From Deltaproteobacteria bacterium (lineage in GTDB: Bacteria; Desulfobacterota; Desulfobacteria; Desulfobacterales; C00003060), in NCBI GenBank assembly GCA_003647435.1, contig QMMV01000121.1, positions 1 through 6,478 of the forward strand: a DNA stretch of 6,478 nucleotides, written 5' to 3'. Below are positions 1 to 6,302 of this stretch, one piece after another. A model generated the notes under the pieces. The model searched no databases. It saw nothing but the letters and a program-made list of their open reading frames with translations, and was not told where the DNA came from. Each line of letters begins with the position of its first letter. Positions within the stretch are counted from its first letter, which is position 1. Position numbers and translations under genes: made by a program.

Positions 1-28
1 CCAGAATAATAATCCAGAATAACATCCT

Positions 29-53
29 CGTTCACACGCTCTGCGTGGGAACG
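29..53. repeat. Palindromic hairpin repeat, type A copy 1
   Basis: A 25-base imperfect palindrome with left arm CGTTCACACGC, loop TCT and right arm GCGTGGGAACG. Ten of eleven arm positions pair; the exception is A34 opposite G48. A 31-base unit (23-53, beginning CATCCT) is repeated at 76-106 with a single substitution. Short palindromes of this style are dispersed in high copy in many environmental proteobacterial genomes, which I recall but cannot verify here. It is not followed by a T-run, so it is not a classical terminator. Confidence 0.8.
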
Positions 54-81
54 GCATTAGATAGACAACGGCACACATCCT

Positions 82-106
82 CGTTCACACGCTCCGCGTG
101 GGAACG
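82..106. repeat. Palindromic hairpin repeat, type A copy 2
   Basis: Second copy of the type A palindrome, identical to the one at 29-53 except that the loop is TCC instead of TCT. The conserved flank CATCCT (76-81) precedes both copies, so the repeated unit is 31 bases with a 22-base spacer between copies. Both copies carry the same A opposite G in the stem, which suggests they descend from one already-altered copy. Confidence 0.8.
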
Positions 107-119
107 TAGGAACAGGACA

Positions 120-132
120 GGCGCTCCGCGCC
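120..132. repeat. Short GC-rich hairpin
   Basis: Perfect 5-bp stem, GGCGC pairing with GCGCC, around a TCC loop. It shares the GC-TCY-GC core of the type A repeats but has different outer arms, and it lies 14 bases after type A copy 2. Confidence 0.55.
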
Positions 133-166
133 CTACCTACACAGCAAGGCGGTTCCGAAAGCAACC

Positions 167-181
167 AAGCGCAGAGCGCTT
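167..181. repeat. Short hairpin with AGA loop
   Basis: Perfect 6-bp stem, AAGCGC pairing with GCGCTT, around an AGA loop. Read on the minus strand the loop is TCT with the same GC-TCT-GC core as the neighbouring palindromes. Two further flanking pairs are possible after one mismatch (164-165 with 183-184). Confidence 0.55.
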
Positions 182-190
182 AGTGGAAGC

Positions 191-215
191 GGTTCCGACG
201 CAGAGCATCGGAACC
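191..215. repeat. Palindromic hairpin repeat, type B
   Basis: A 25-base palindrome with left arm GGTTCCGACGC, loop AGA and right arm GCATCGGAACC. The outer 8 bp are perfect inverted repeats (191-198 with 208-215), with one C/A mismatch inside the stem (a G-U wobble on the opposite strand). Read on the minus strand it has the same 11-3-11 geometry and TCT loop as type A and matches it at 19 of 25 positions. Stem positions 1/25 and 7/19 are swapped as complementary pairs. It is therefore a diverged member of the same family. Confidence 0.75.
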
Positions 216-252
216 AGAATAAAATAAGACGCAGAGCATCGGAACCAGAATA
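197..252 (+). repeat. Partial 31-bp tandem repeat abutting gspE
   Basis: A 25-base segment starting GACGCAGAGC and ending CCAGAATA occurs at 197-221 and again, identically, at 228-252, giving a 31-base period and about 1.8 units. The first copy is the right-hand part of the type B palindrome plus an A/T-rich tail. The second lacks the left palindrome arm. The arms GGTTCCGA (151-158, 191-198) and TCGGAACC (208-215, 239-246) could form two nested stems. The array ends nine bases before the gspE start codon. Confidence 0.75.
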
Positions 253-261
253 TAGATTGCT

Positions 262-1950
262 ATGAAACTAATCGGTGAAATATTGTCAGAAACCTGCGGT
301 CTCACACAGGAGGCTATTGCCGGCGCCCTCAAGGTGCAGGAACAAAAGGGGGGCAGGATCGGCGAGATTCTTGTCCAGCAGAAAGCCGTCTCGGAATCGG
401 ATGTGTTGAAAGCGCTTGGAGTCCAGTTTGATCTGCCGTTTCAGCCTACCCTTTCCACCGAAGATATGAACACCGATTTTACCGAAAAAGTGAACATCCA
501 ATTTCTCAAAAAATACAAGATGGTTCCGCACGCCACCCCTACTTCGGCCTGCATTGCCGTAAACGACCCCCTTCAGTTTCAAGCGCTCGATGACCTCCGC
601 CTGATCCTGGGCTGCAACGGCATGCGAATAGTGCTTGCTACGCATTCGGCAATCGTTTCGACCATCAATTTTGCCTACAACATGAGCCAGGACTCTGCAG
701 AGCAGGTCATACAGGATATGCACGAAGATGAAAGCAGTGCAATCCTTTCAGAAATAGAAGAAACCGGCGACCTTTTAGATGATACAAGTGATGCCCCTAT
801 CATCAAGTTGGTCAACCTCATGTTCTCACAGGCCGTAAAGTCCCGCGCCAGCGACATTCATATTGAGCCGTACCAAAACAAGCTGAAGATTCGTTATCGT
901 ATTGATGGGATTCTGTATGACATGCACACACCACCAAGACACATTCACTCAACGCTTGTTTCCAGAATAAAGATCATGGCCAAAATGAATATCGCCGAAA
1001 AAAGGCTCCCCCAGGATGGCCGCATCGAGATAAAAATCGCCGATAAGAATATCGACATACGGGTTTCCACCATTCCGACCACTTTTGGAGAGCGTGTGGT
1101 CATGCGACTGCTTGACAAGTCAAGTGTATTGCTCAAGCTTTCTGACCTTGGTATGCCCCCGGACAGGCTGAAGGCATTTGACAGAATGATCCACTCCGCA
1201 CACGGTATCATCCTGGTCACGGGGCCTACCGGTAGCGGTAAAACGACCACCCTTTACGCTGCCCTCAGTACGATTAACAACCCGGAAATCAACATTATCA
1301 CCATAGAAGACCCAGTTGAATACCAGATGGATGGCGTAGCCCAGATTCAGGTCAACCCCAAGATCGACCTCACCTTTGCGAGGGGACTTCGCTCCATTGT
1401 GCGTCAGGACCCAGATGTCATCCTCATAGGCGAAATCCGTGACCTGGAAACGGCGGAAATTGCCATTCAGTCCGCCCTGACCGGCCACCTGGTCTTTTCA
1501 ACCCTTCACACCAACGATGCAGCCAGCGCTGTGACACGTCTGATCGACATGGGAATTGAACCGTTTCTCGTAAGCTCTTCGGTCATTGCCATCTTGGCGC
1601 AACGGTTGGTGCGCGTCGTTTGCGATCAGTGCAAGACAGCATACACGCCTGATGAAGAATCGCTTCGGAGTATTGGCATATCGCCTGAAAGACTTGGCGG
1701 CAAAAAGATATACAGGGGTAAGGGGTGTCCCGCCTGCCTTCATACAGGCTATAAGGGTAGAACAGGAATCTTTGAGTTCATGGTCTTAGATGAGGCCATT
1801 AAGAACCTCATCCTGAAGACCTCGGATTCCAACTCCATAAAACGTGAAGCCGTCAATCAAAAAATGATCACGCTCCGCGAGGACGGGGCACAAAAGGTAC
1901 TGGACGGAATTACAACCATAGAAGAGGTTTTCCGAGTAACACAGCAATGA
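262..1950 (+). CDS. gspE: Type II secretion / type IV pilus-type assembly ATPase (GspE/PilB family)
   Basis: A 562-residue cytoplasmic hexameric ATPase that would power assembly of a type II secretion pseudopilus (or a type IV pilus) through the inner-membrane GspL/GspF-type platform. An N-terminal MshEN/T2SSE_N-like domain (about 1-150) is followed by the ATPase core. Visible motifs are ASDIHIEP (196-203), Walker A GPTGSGKT (321-328), Asp box EDPVEY (349-354), Walker B DVILIGE with Glu391 (385-391) and His box TGHLVFSTLHTN (407-418). A zinc-binding tetracysteine follows (C454, C457, C489, C492). All catalytic elements are intact and the length is normal for the family. The start is chosen because residues 1-40 match the usual family N-terminus, although no good Shine-Dalgarno precedes it: the upstream bases are repeat DNA. 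The overall sequence reads more like Desulfobacterota GspE than PilB, but the split is not certain. No other gsp or pil gene is in the window, so its system lies elsewhere or to the left. Confidence 0.95.
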   Translation: MKLIGEILSETCGLTQEAIAGALKVQEQKGGRIGEILVQQKAVSESDVLKALGVQFDLPFQPTLSTEDMNTDFTEKVNIQFLKKYKMVPHATPTSACIAVNDPLQFQALDDLRLILGCNGMRIVLATHSAIVSTINFAYNMSQDSAEQVIQDMHEDESSAILSEIEETGDLLDDTSDAPIIKLVNLMFSQAVKSRASDIHIEPYQNKLKIRYRIDGILYDMHTPPRHIHSTLVSRIKIMAKMNIAEKRLPQDGRIEIKIADKNIDIRVSTIPTTFGERVVMRLLDKSSVLLKLSDLGMPPDRLKAFDRMIHSAHGIILVTGPTGSGKTTTLYAALSTINNPEINIITIEDPVEYQMDGVAQIQVNPKIDLTFARGLRSIVRQDPDVILIGEIRDLETAEIAIQSALTGHLVFSTLHTNDAASAVTRLIDMGIEPFLVSSSVIAILAQRLVRVVCDQCKTAYTPDEESLRSIGISPERLGGKKIYRGKGCPACLHTGYKGRTGIFEFMVLDEAIKNLILKTSDSNSIKREAVNQKMITLREDGAQKVLDGITTIEEVFRVTQQ

Positions 1951-1974
1951 CAAAACAGGTTCGAGGGTTCAAGG

Positions 1975-2003
1975 TTCACGGTTGGCGGTTAAACTGGTAA
2001 AAT
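1975..2003 (+). promoter_or_regulatory. Weak candidate sigma-70-type promoter for the EF-G-like gene
   Basis: TTCACG (1975-1980, 4 of 6 to TTGACA) is followed after 17 bases by TAAAAT (1998-2003, 5 of 6 to TATAAT). This would give a leader of roughly 75 bases before the start codon. It is a pattern match only, and the -35 part lies inside the GGTTC repeats. Confidence 0.25.
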
Positions 2004-2077
2004 CAGCCGTAAGCTGTTAAAGGTAACAACCCCCGGAACCTAAACAATCTGGGTAGTTAACAAAAAAACATAAGATT

Positions 2078-2081
2078 GGAG
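2078..2081 (+). promoter_or_regulatory. Ribosome binding site of the EF-G-like gene
   Basis: GGAG lies 4 bases before the ATG at 2086 and 10 bases before a second in-frame ATG at 2092. The two spacings straddle the usual optimum, so translation may start at either; the proteins differ only by two N-terminal residues (Met-Leu). Confidence 0.6.
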
Positions 2082-2085
2082 ATGG

Positions 2086-4161
2086 ATGCTTATGGATAAC
2101 TCATTGAAAGCATTGAGAAATCTTGCTCTTGTTGGACATGGCGGTTCGGGGAAGACCTCCCTTGCAGAGGGATTACTGTTTACCGGTGGCACAACGACGC
2201 GTCTTGGTCGAGTGGACGATGGAAACAGCGTCATGGATTTTGAGCCAGAAGAAGTTCGACGGCGCATTAGTATCAGTTCGGCGTTTCATCACTATGTGTG
2301 GAAAAAACACCGCGTCAATATCATCGACACGCCTGGAGACGCCAATTTCTTTTCAGATACCAGGTCCTGCCTCCAAGGTGCAGATGGAGTAATAGTTGTA
2401 ATTGATGCAACCGACGGCGTAAAGGTACAAACGGAACAAGCCTGGGATTTTGCGGACCAACTCGAGATGCCGAGGCTGATTTTTATCAACAAAATGGACA
2501 GAGAACGGGCCGATTTTTCCGGTACGGTACAGGATATTGGGCAAACACTCAATCTGAAGCCGTTGATTCTCCAGATTCCGATAGGTTCTGAAGAAAGCTT
2601 CAAAGGTGTTGTCGACCTGATTACTCAGAAGGCATATTTCTATGACAAGGATGGAAAGGCAAGCATTGGGGATATCCCTGCCGAACTACAAGATCAGGTT
2701 GCCGCTGAGCGCGAGGCATTAGTGGAAAATGTTGCCGAAGCCGAGGATGCCCTGCTTGAAAAATACCTGGAGGGAGAAGCCCTCACCGACGAAGAAATTG
2801 TGAGCGGAGTTCGCAAAGGCACACTAACACGCGTCTTTGTCCCGCTTCTGTGCGGTTCGGCCACAGGCAATATCGGAATCGATCTTTTGATGGACTGCAT
2901 AAACGGATATCTTCCCTCACCACTTGATCGCGGTGTACAGATTGGTAAGGATCCTGATACAGGAGAGACCTGCGAATGCCACCCTGACCCAGATGAGCCC
3001 TTTTCGGCTCTTGTCTTCAAGACCATGGCCGACCCATATGCAGGCAGATTGAGCATCTTCAGGGTCTACTCGGGCTCCATCACCCCGGACGGTACCTTTT
3101 ACAACGCCTCAAAGAAAGTCAAGGAACGATACGGACAACTTTTGAGCATTGAGGGCAAAGAGCAGAAGCCTATTACCCATGCAGGGCCTGGTGACATTGT
3201 CGGGATCGCCAAGCTGAAAGAGACTGCCACAGGAGACACGCTGTGCGATGAAGCCAGGAAAATTTGCTTTGAAACAGTTCAGCCATTACCTACCCTGGTG
3301 TCGTATGCCGTAGAGCCAAAGTCCAAAGGTGATGAAGATAAGCTTTTCAGTTCAATTTCCAGGATGCTGGAGGAAGATCCGAGCTTAAAGCTGGATAGGG
3401 ATCCCCAAACCAGGGAGTTCGTTATCTCGGGAATGGGCCAGATCCATATCGAAACTATGTGTGAAAAGCTCAAGCGTAAGTTCGGCGTAGAGGTAAATCT
3501 GAGAACCCCCAAAATCCCATACAGGGAAACTATCAAGCGGGCGGTTAAGGGCGTAGTTTATCGTCACAAGAAACAAACAGGGGGTCGAGGCCAATTTGCC
3601 GAAGTACATTTTGACATCTCGCCGCTGCCGGAAGGTAAGGGCTTTGAATTCGAAAATGCCCTTGTAGGCATGAACGTCCCGCGCAACTTCGTCCCCGCGG
3701 TGGAAAAAGGAATAGCAGAAGCAATGCAATCTGGAGTCCTTGCCGGTTACCCTGTCGTGGATGTACGTGTTCGCTTCTATGACGGAAAGTCACACGAGGT
3801 CGATTCTTCCGAGATGGCCTTCAAGATTGCGGCATCTATGTGTTTCAAAAAAGGGGTACAGGAGGCCAAGCCCACTCTTCTTGAGCCGATTGTCAACCTT
3901 ACCGTTACGGTGCCAGAAGAGAACATGGGGGATGTGATTGGAGACTTAAACGCCAGGCGTGGCAAGGTCTTAGGCATGGAAGCCAAGGGTAAGAAACAGG
4001 TTATTCGTGCTCAGGTACCAATGGCCGAGATATTGAATTATGCACCGGATTTGACTTCCATAACAGGCGGCCGGGGTTCATTTACATTCGAGTTTGATCG
4101 ATACGCAGAAGTACCCGCTAACATTATCCAAAAGATTGTGGAGCAGGCCAAGAAGGAATAA
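2086..4161 (+). CDS. fusA: Elongation factor G-like GTPase (EF-G-2 class paralogue)
   Basis: A 691-residue translational GTPase with all five EF-G domains: G domain with insert (about 1-285), domain II (about 300-390), III (about 400-475), IV (about 475-595) and V (about 595-690). EF-G catalyses tRNA-mRNA translocation, and with RRF ribosome recycling; EF-G-2 paralogues have less certain roles. G1 is GHGGSGKTS (17-25), not the AHIDAGKTT of housekeeping EF-G. G4 is NKMD (135-138) and G5 is CGSA (256-259). Switch I reads RRIS, with Ser62 where the Mg-binding Thr is expected. G3 is DTPGD (81-85), so the catalytic His of DTPGH is Asp85. Domain IV retains TGGRGQ (498-503) and HEVDSSE (570-576), which includes the equivalent of the translocation-critical E. 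coli His583. It closely resembles, from memory, Thermus thermophilus EF-G-2, which has Tyr at the His position. A canonical EF-G should exist elsewhere in the genome. The reading frame is intact and the length normal. Confidence 0.95.
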   Translation: MLMDNSLKALRNLALVGHGGSGKTSLAEGLLFTGGTTTRLGRVDDGNSVMDFEPEEVRRRISISSAFHHYVWKKHRVNIIDTPGDANFFSDTRSCLQGADGVIVVIDATDGVKVQTEQAWDFADQLEMPRLIFINKMDRERADFSGTVQDIGQTLNLKPLILQIPIGSEESFKGVVDLITQKAYFYDKDGKASIGDIPAELQDQVAAEREALVENVAEAEDALLEKYLEGEALTDEEIVSGVRKGTLTRVFVPLLCGSATGNIGIDLLMDCINGYLPSPLDRGVQIGKDPDTGETCECHPDPDEPFSALVFKTMADPYAGRLSIFRVYSGSITPDGTFYNASKKVKERYGQLLSIEGKEQKPITHAGPGDIVGIAKLKETATGDTLCDEARKICFETVQPLPTLVSYAVEPKSKGDEDKLFSSISRMLEEDPSLKLDRDPQTREFVISGMGQIHIETMCEKLKRKFGVEVNLRTPKIPYRETIKRAVKGVVYRHKKQTGGRGQFAEVHFDISPLPEGKGFEFENALVGMNVPRNFVPAVEKGIAEAMQSGVLAGYPVVDVRVRFYDGKSHEVDSSEMAFKIAASMCFKKGVQEAKPTLLEPIVNLTVTVPEENMGDVIGDLNARRGKVLGMEAKGKKQVIRAQVPMAEILNYAPDLTSITGGRGSFTFEFDRYAEVPANIIQKIVEQAKKE

Positions 4162-4197
4162 GGCGGCAAACCTGATCATCTCCCGGCTCATCATTGA
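4162..4197. other. Convergent intergenic gap
   Basis: Only 36 bases separate the stop of the EF-G-like gene from the stop of the minus-strand radical SAM gene. There is no stem-loop followed by a T-run on either strand, so transcripts from the two sides probably overlap or end by another mechanism. Confidence 0.6.
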
Positions 4198-5307
4198 CTA
4201 CTCCATGTTTTGCAGCCCGCAATGCTTTAGTGCACTTGTATCGAGCATTCGCGGTAATCCGCCCCGTTCTGCGGGAACAAATCCAAGCACTTTTTTCCAC
4301 ACTTTCTCATCCTCCATGCAAAAATAGATCAATACGTCGGGGGCAAATTCCCTGATCCATGTCGCCACCTTCCTGTAAAGCTCGATACGCAGAGGTTTAA
4401 AATATCGTAGTTTGCCGTCGAGCCCCGGGACAAACTCGCCATAGAGAATCCCGGATTGCGGAAATCGCTTCTGAATAACCGGCTTTAAGCCCGGCATAAA
4501 CCGAAAAGAACCGAGACTGATCCAGACGATATTGTGGGCTGATACAGCAGCGAAGAGCTGCTCGATCAATTTCTTGTAATCTTGCTCCCAGCCGTCATAC
4601 AAAATCAAAGGATCAAAATGGAAAGCCAGCGGATAGCCCCACGCTTCACACCGGCTTGCAGCCTGAAGGCGGGCTTCCAGGCTCGCTGTATGGCGTTCTT
4701 CGCTGCGGATTACCGCAGGCGGGTTGAGAGACCAGGCCACAATCGTTTTTTTATTGTGGGGTAAACCTTTCAGGTTTTCTACCGAGCATGTCTTGGTCTT
4801 GAGCTCCAGCACAATGCGATCCTGCCGGCCAAAGTATGGCACTAACATCTTAGAAAGCCCGGTCCAGGGTTCCCATATAAGGCTATCTGTGAATTCTCCC
4901 GTACCAAGACGGCGAAATGGAGGTTTGTTGCAGGCAAAAAGACTATCCAGTTCTGCAAAAAGAGCTTCTTGATTCACGAAATACTGTAGCACCGGTGGGT
5001 GAAAGTAGGCCTGCAAGATGCAGTAAGAACAGTCCATCGTGCAATATGTGCCGATATGAAGTATCTGGTAGCCGCAGCAAATATAAGATTTTGTCCCGGG
5101 GCATTTTCTTATAAAACGTCCCCGGTTGCGTGTGAGAAAAAGGATGCGCTTCCCCTGCCCGATCGGGTCGGCATGTGCAGATAGCGCTCGATACAATGCA
5201 GTTGAGTCCTCAACCTCACTGATGGAAGCATGTTGAAGACGCTCCTTTAGAATTGCTACAATCGGATATTCGCAAACTGCCTTATCGATGTAAAGACTGG
5301 AAATCAT
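4198..5307 (-). CDS. SPL-family (SplB-like) radical SAM protein
   Basis: A 369-residue cytosolic protein of the spore photoproduct lyase/COG1533 branch of the radical SAM superfamily. These enzymes use a [4Fe-4S] cluster to cleave S-adenosylmethionine to a 5'-deoxyadenosyl radical; true SplB repairs the thymine dimer of UV-irradiated spores. The cluster motif CTMDCSYC is at 89-96 (C89, C93, C96), followed by LQAYFHPP and YFVN like the SplB LQ...YIRTYVN segment. Further family features are GTGEFTDSL (135-143), AFHFDPLI (228-235), GWEQDY (239-244) and a C-terminal YFCMEDEKVW (328-337). By alignment from memory to B. subtilis SplB, the H-donor Cys141 falls at about Glu138, and Tyr99 after the cluster motif is Ile97, while Tyr97 is kept (Tyr95). 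Classical SPL chemistry is therefore doubtful. The first 20 residues fit the family, supporting the ATG at 5307, but no Shine-Dalgarno is evident. The gene starts 26 bases after the ParB-like gene and is probably co-transcribed. Its substrate is unknown. Confidence 0.9.
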   Translation of the reverse strand: MISSLYIDKAVCEYPIVAILKERLQHASISEVEDSTALYRALSAHADPIGQGKRILFLTRNRGRFIRKCPGTKSYICCGYQILHIGTYCTMDCSYCILQAYFHPPVLQYFVNQEALFAELDSLFACNKPPFRRLGTGEFTDSLIWEPWTGLSKMLVPYFGRQDRIVLELKTKTCSVENLKGLPHNKKTIVAWSLNPPAVIRSEERHTASLEARLQAASRCEAWGYPLAFHFDPLILYDGWEQDYKKLIEQLFAAVSAHNIVWISLGSFRFMPGLKPVIQKRFPQSGILYGEFVPGLDGKLRYFKPLRIELYRKVATWIREFAPDVLIYFCMEDEKVWKKVLGFVPAERGGLPRMLDTSALKHCGLQNME

Positions 5308-5333
5308 ACAACTGAAAAAGGTGTGGGCGCGGT

Positions 5334-6302
5334 TTAAAAATCTGTCAGTATTTTTCTAAAGGCTGCCTTTTTAGAGATGGCCTCCAGGTCCCGCCGACAG
5401 CGGTTAAAATCCTCCAGACTCTTAAATGTCATTCGCAGGCTATATGTATCCCCTTCAAAATAAGGAGGGGGGGTCAGGTGTAGATGTGATCCAAGTTTAA
5501 GCTCCTTTAAACTTTCCCGGAACGTTTCTTCTGCTCTGGCAAGCTCCGGGAAACGCCGTTGCTTCAAATAGGCTCTCAACTTTGAGCCTTTCTCGTTTCG
5601 GTTCAAATCAGGGTTTTCCATGATATCACTGACTTGCTGACATTGAAGGATCTCCGCCGGCCATATCCCCTCTCGAACGGCGATTTCTCCCACCAGCGCA
5701 ATAATCTCTCGCTGTTTATTCCGGCTTAGTTTCAGCTTTTTGAAAAGATCAAAAAAAGAAATCGCATCCATGCAAGTAAATTTGCACAAATCAACCGCCA
5801 CCTCAAGAGATATAGTTTCATCCAGGATCCCTGCTTGAATTTCATCCGGCAGTTCGACGAGGGTACTTATCTTTGTGAAAACCTTCTTGTTTGGTGGAAA
5901 TCCAAGCAGTGGTGCCAGGACTTCAATCTCATTTCCGGGATGAATATATGCTGTTAGTTTGTGAATTCCTCTCGCTTGCTCTATAACGTTTAAGCAACGA
6001 TGAGCCCTGTTATCAAGTATCGCTAATTTAAGCAAATCCGGCAATGGCACCACTCCAGGGAGGACCCGGGCGGGAATCGTTGGCCAACCTAATATCTGGC
6101 ATGCCTTGACCCGCCGAAACCCGCACACAATGCGATACATTGAACCGCCTTTTCCCGCTAAGACCGGCGGATTAATGAGACCGACGGCCTCGATAGATTC
6201 CACAACGCTATCCGCGTCAATCGATATGCCGAGCCGGCAGGTAGTGTCTCTTAAGTCAATCTTTGATAAAGGAACCGTTTTTTCTTCGTATTCGTATTTC
6301 AT
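5334..6302 (-). CDS. ParB/Spo0J-like protein (ParB N-terminal domain)
   Basis: A 322-residue protein counted from ATG 6302. The ParB N-terminal domain covers about 8-85: VPLSKI (10-15), GLINPPVL (41-48) and GFRRVKA (61-67), the last corresponding to the CTP-binding GERRxRA box of ParB/Noc but with Phe for Glu. The segment LDNRAHRCLNVIEQA (96-110) parallels the ENLQRxDLNPIEEA stretch of ParB. Next comes a likely helix-turn-helix/DNA-binding region around 115-175 (VFTKISTLVELPDEI near 141-155). A short strand-helix tail (LRMTFKSLEDFNRC, 289-302) recalls the ParB C-terminal dimerisation domain; this last point is inference. Family members bind DNA clamps or act as nucleases, sulfiredoxin-like enzymes or regulators. 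No parA or parS-like palindrome is seen, so a role in chromosome segregation is not supported. An in-frame ATG at 6440 would add 46 residues, including a hydrophobic stretch; it is not favoured because the ParB domain begins right after Met47. It is the first gene of a likely two-gene unit with the radical SAM gene. Confidence 0.85.
   Translation of the reverse strand: MKYEYEEKTVPLSKIDLRDTTCRLGISIDADSVVESIEAVGLINPPVLAGKGGSMYRIVCGFRRVKACQILGWPTIPARVLPGVVPLPDLLKLAILDNRAHRCLNVIEQARGIHKLTAYIHPGNEIEVLAPLLGFPPNKKVFTKISTLVELPDEIQAGILDETISLEVAVDLCKFTCMDAISFFDLFKKLKLSRNKQREIIALVGEIAVREGIWPAEILQCQQVSDIMENPDLNRNEKGSKLRAYLKQRRFPELARAEETFRESLKELKLGSHLHLTPPPYFEGDTYSLRMTFKSLEDFNRCRRDLEAISKKAAFRKILTDF

Larger units (their letters stand above)
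1..261. repeat. Repeat-rich intergenic region upstream of gspE
   Basis: No coding region is supported here; the only open frame (45-227) runs through the repeats and has low-complexity Arg/Thr-rich content. The stretch contains at least five short hairpins (29-53, 82-106, 120-132, 167-181, 191-215). Each has a three-base loop flanked by GC, reading GC-TCY-GC on one strand. The word CCAGAATA occurs four times (1-8, 14-21, 214-221, 245-252), and GCGGTTCCGA occurs twice (149-158, 189-198). Since CCAGAATA is already present at base 1, the repeat cluster may continue to the left of the window. It looks like an accumulation of REP/MITE-like palindromic elements. I found no convincing promoter in it. 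Confidence 0.8.
1951..2085. other. gspE-EF-G intergenic region with short GGTTC repeats
   Basis: A 135-base gap without a gene. Its first 40 bases hold closely spaced GGTT(C) words (1958-1962, 1966-1970, 1973-1977, 1980-1983, 1987-1990) at roughly 7-8-base intervals. A small hairpin TGTTA/TAACA (2015-2028) has only a 5-bp stem and no T-run. No convincing Rho-independent terminator for gspE is visible, so read-through into the next gene is possible. Confidence 0.5.

Noticed and set aside
23..106. Two 31-base repeats separated by 22 bases as a mini CRISPR array
   Set aside because: There are only two copies, the spacing does not continue, the repeat is a long near-perfect palindrome, neighbouring repeats have different sequences, and no cas gene is present.
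220..225. TAAAAT as a -10 box for gspE
   Set aside because: No TTGACA-like -35 lies 16-18 bases upstream; the positions fall in the GACGCAGAG repeat.
45..227. 60-residue open reading frame on the plus strand
   Set aside because: It is made of the palindromic repeats translated through, has no ribosome binding site and has no recognisable protein character.
2015..2028. TGTTA/TAACA hairpin as a terminator after gspE
   Set aside because: The stem is only 5 A/T-rich base pairs and no T-run follows.
3385..3793. Long antisense open frames inside the EF-G-like gene
   Set aside because: They are shadows of a strongly conserved coding frame, with no ribosome binding sites and no protein family resemblance.
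4198..5307. Calling the radical SAM gene a true spore photoproduct lyase (splB)
   Set aside because: The H-donor cysteine and one relay tyrosine appear to be missing, and the neighbouring genes indicate a diderm, probably non-sporulating host.
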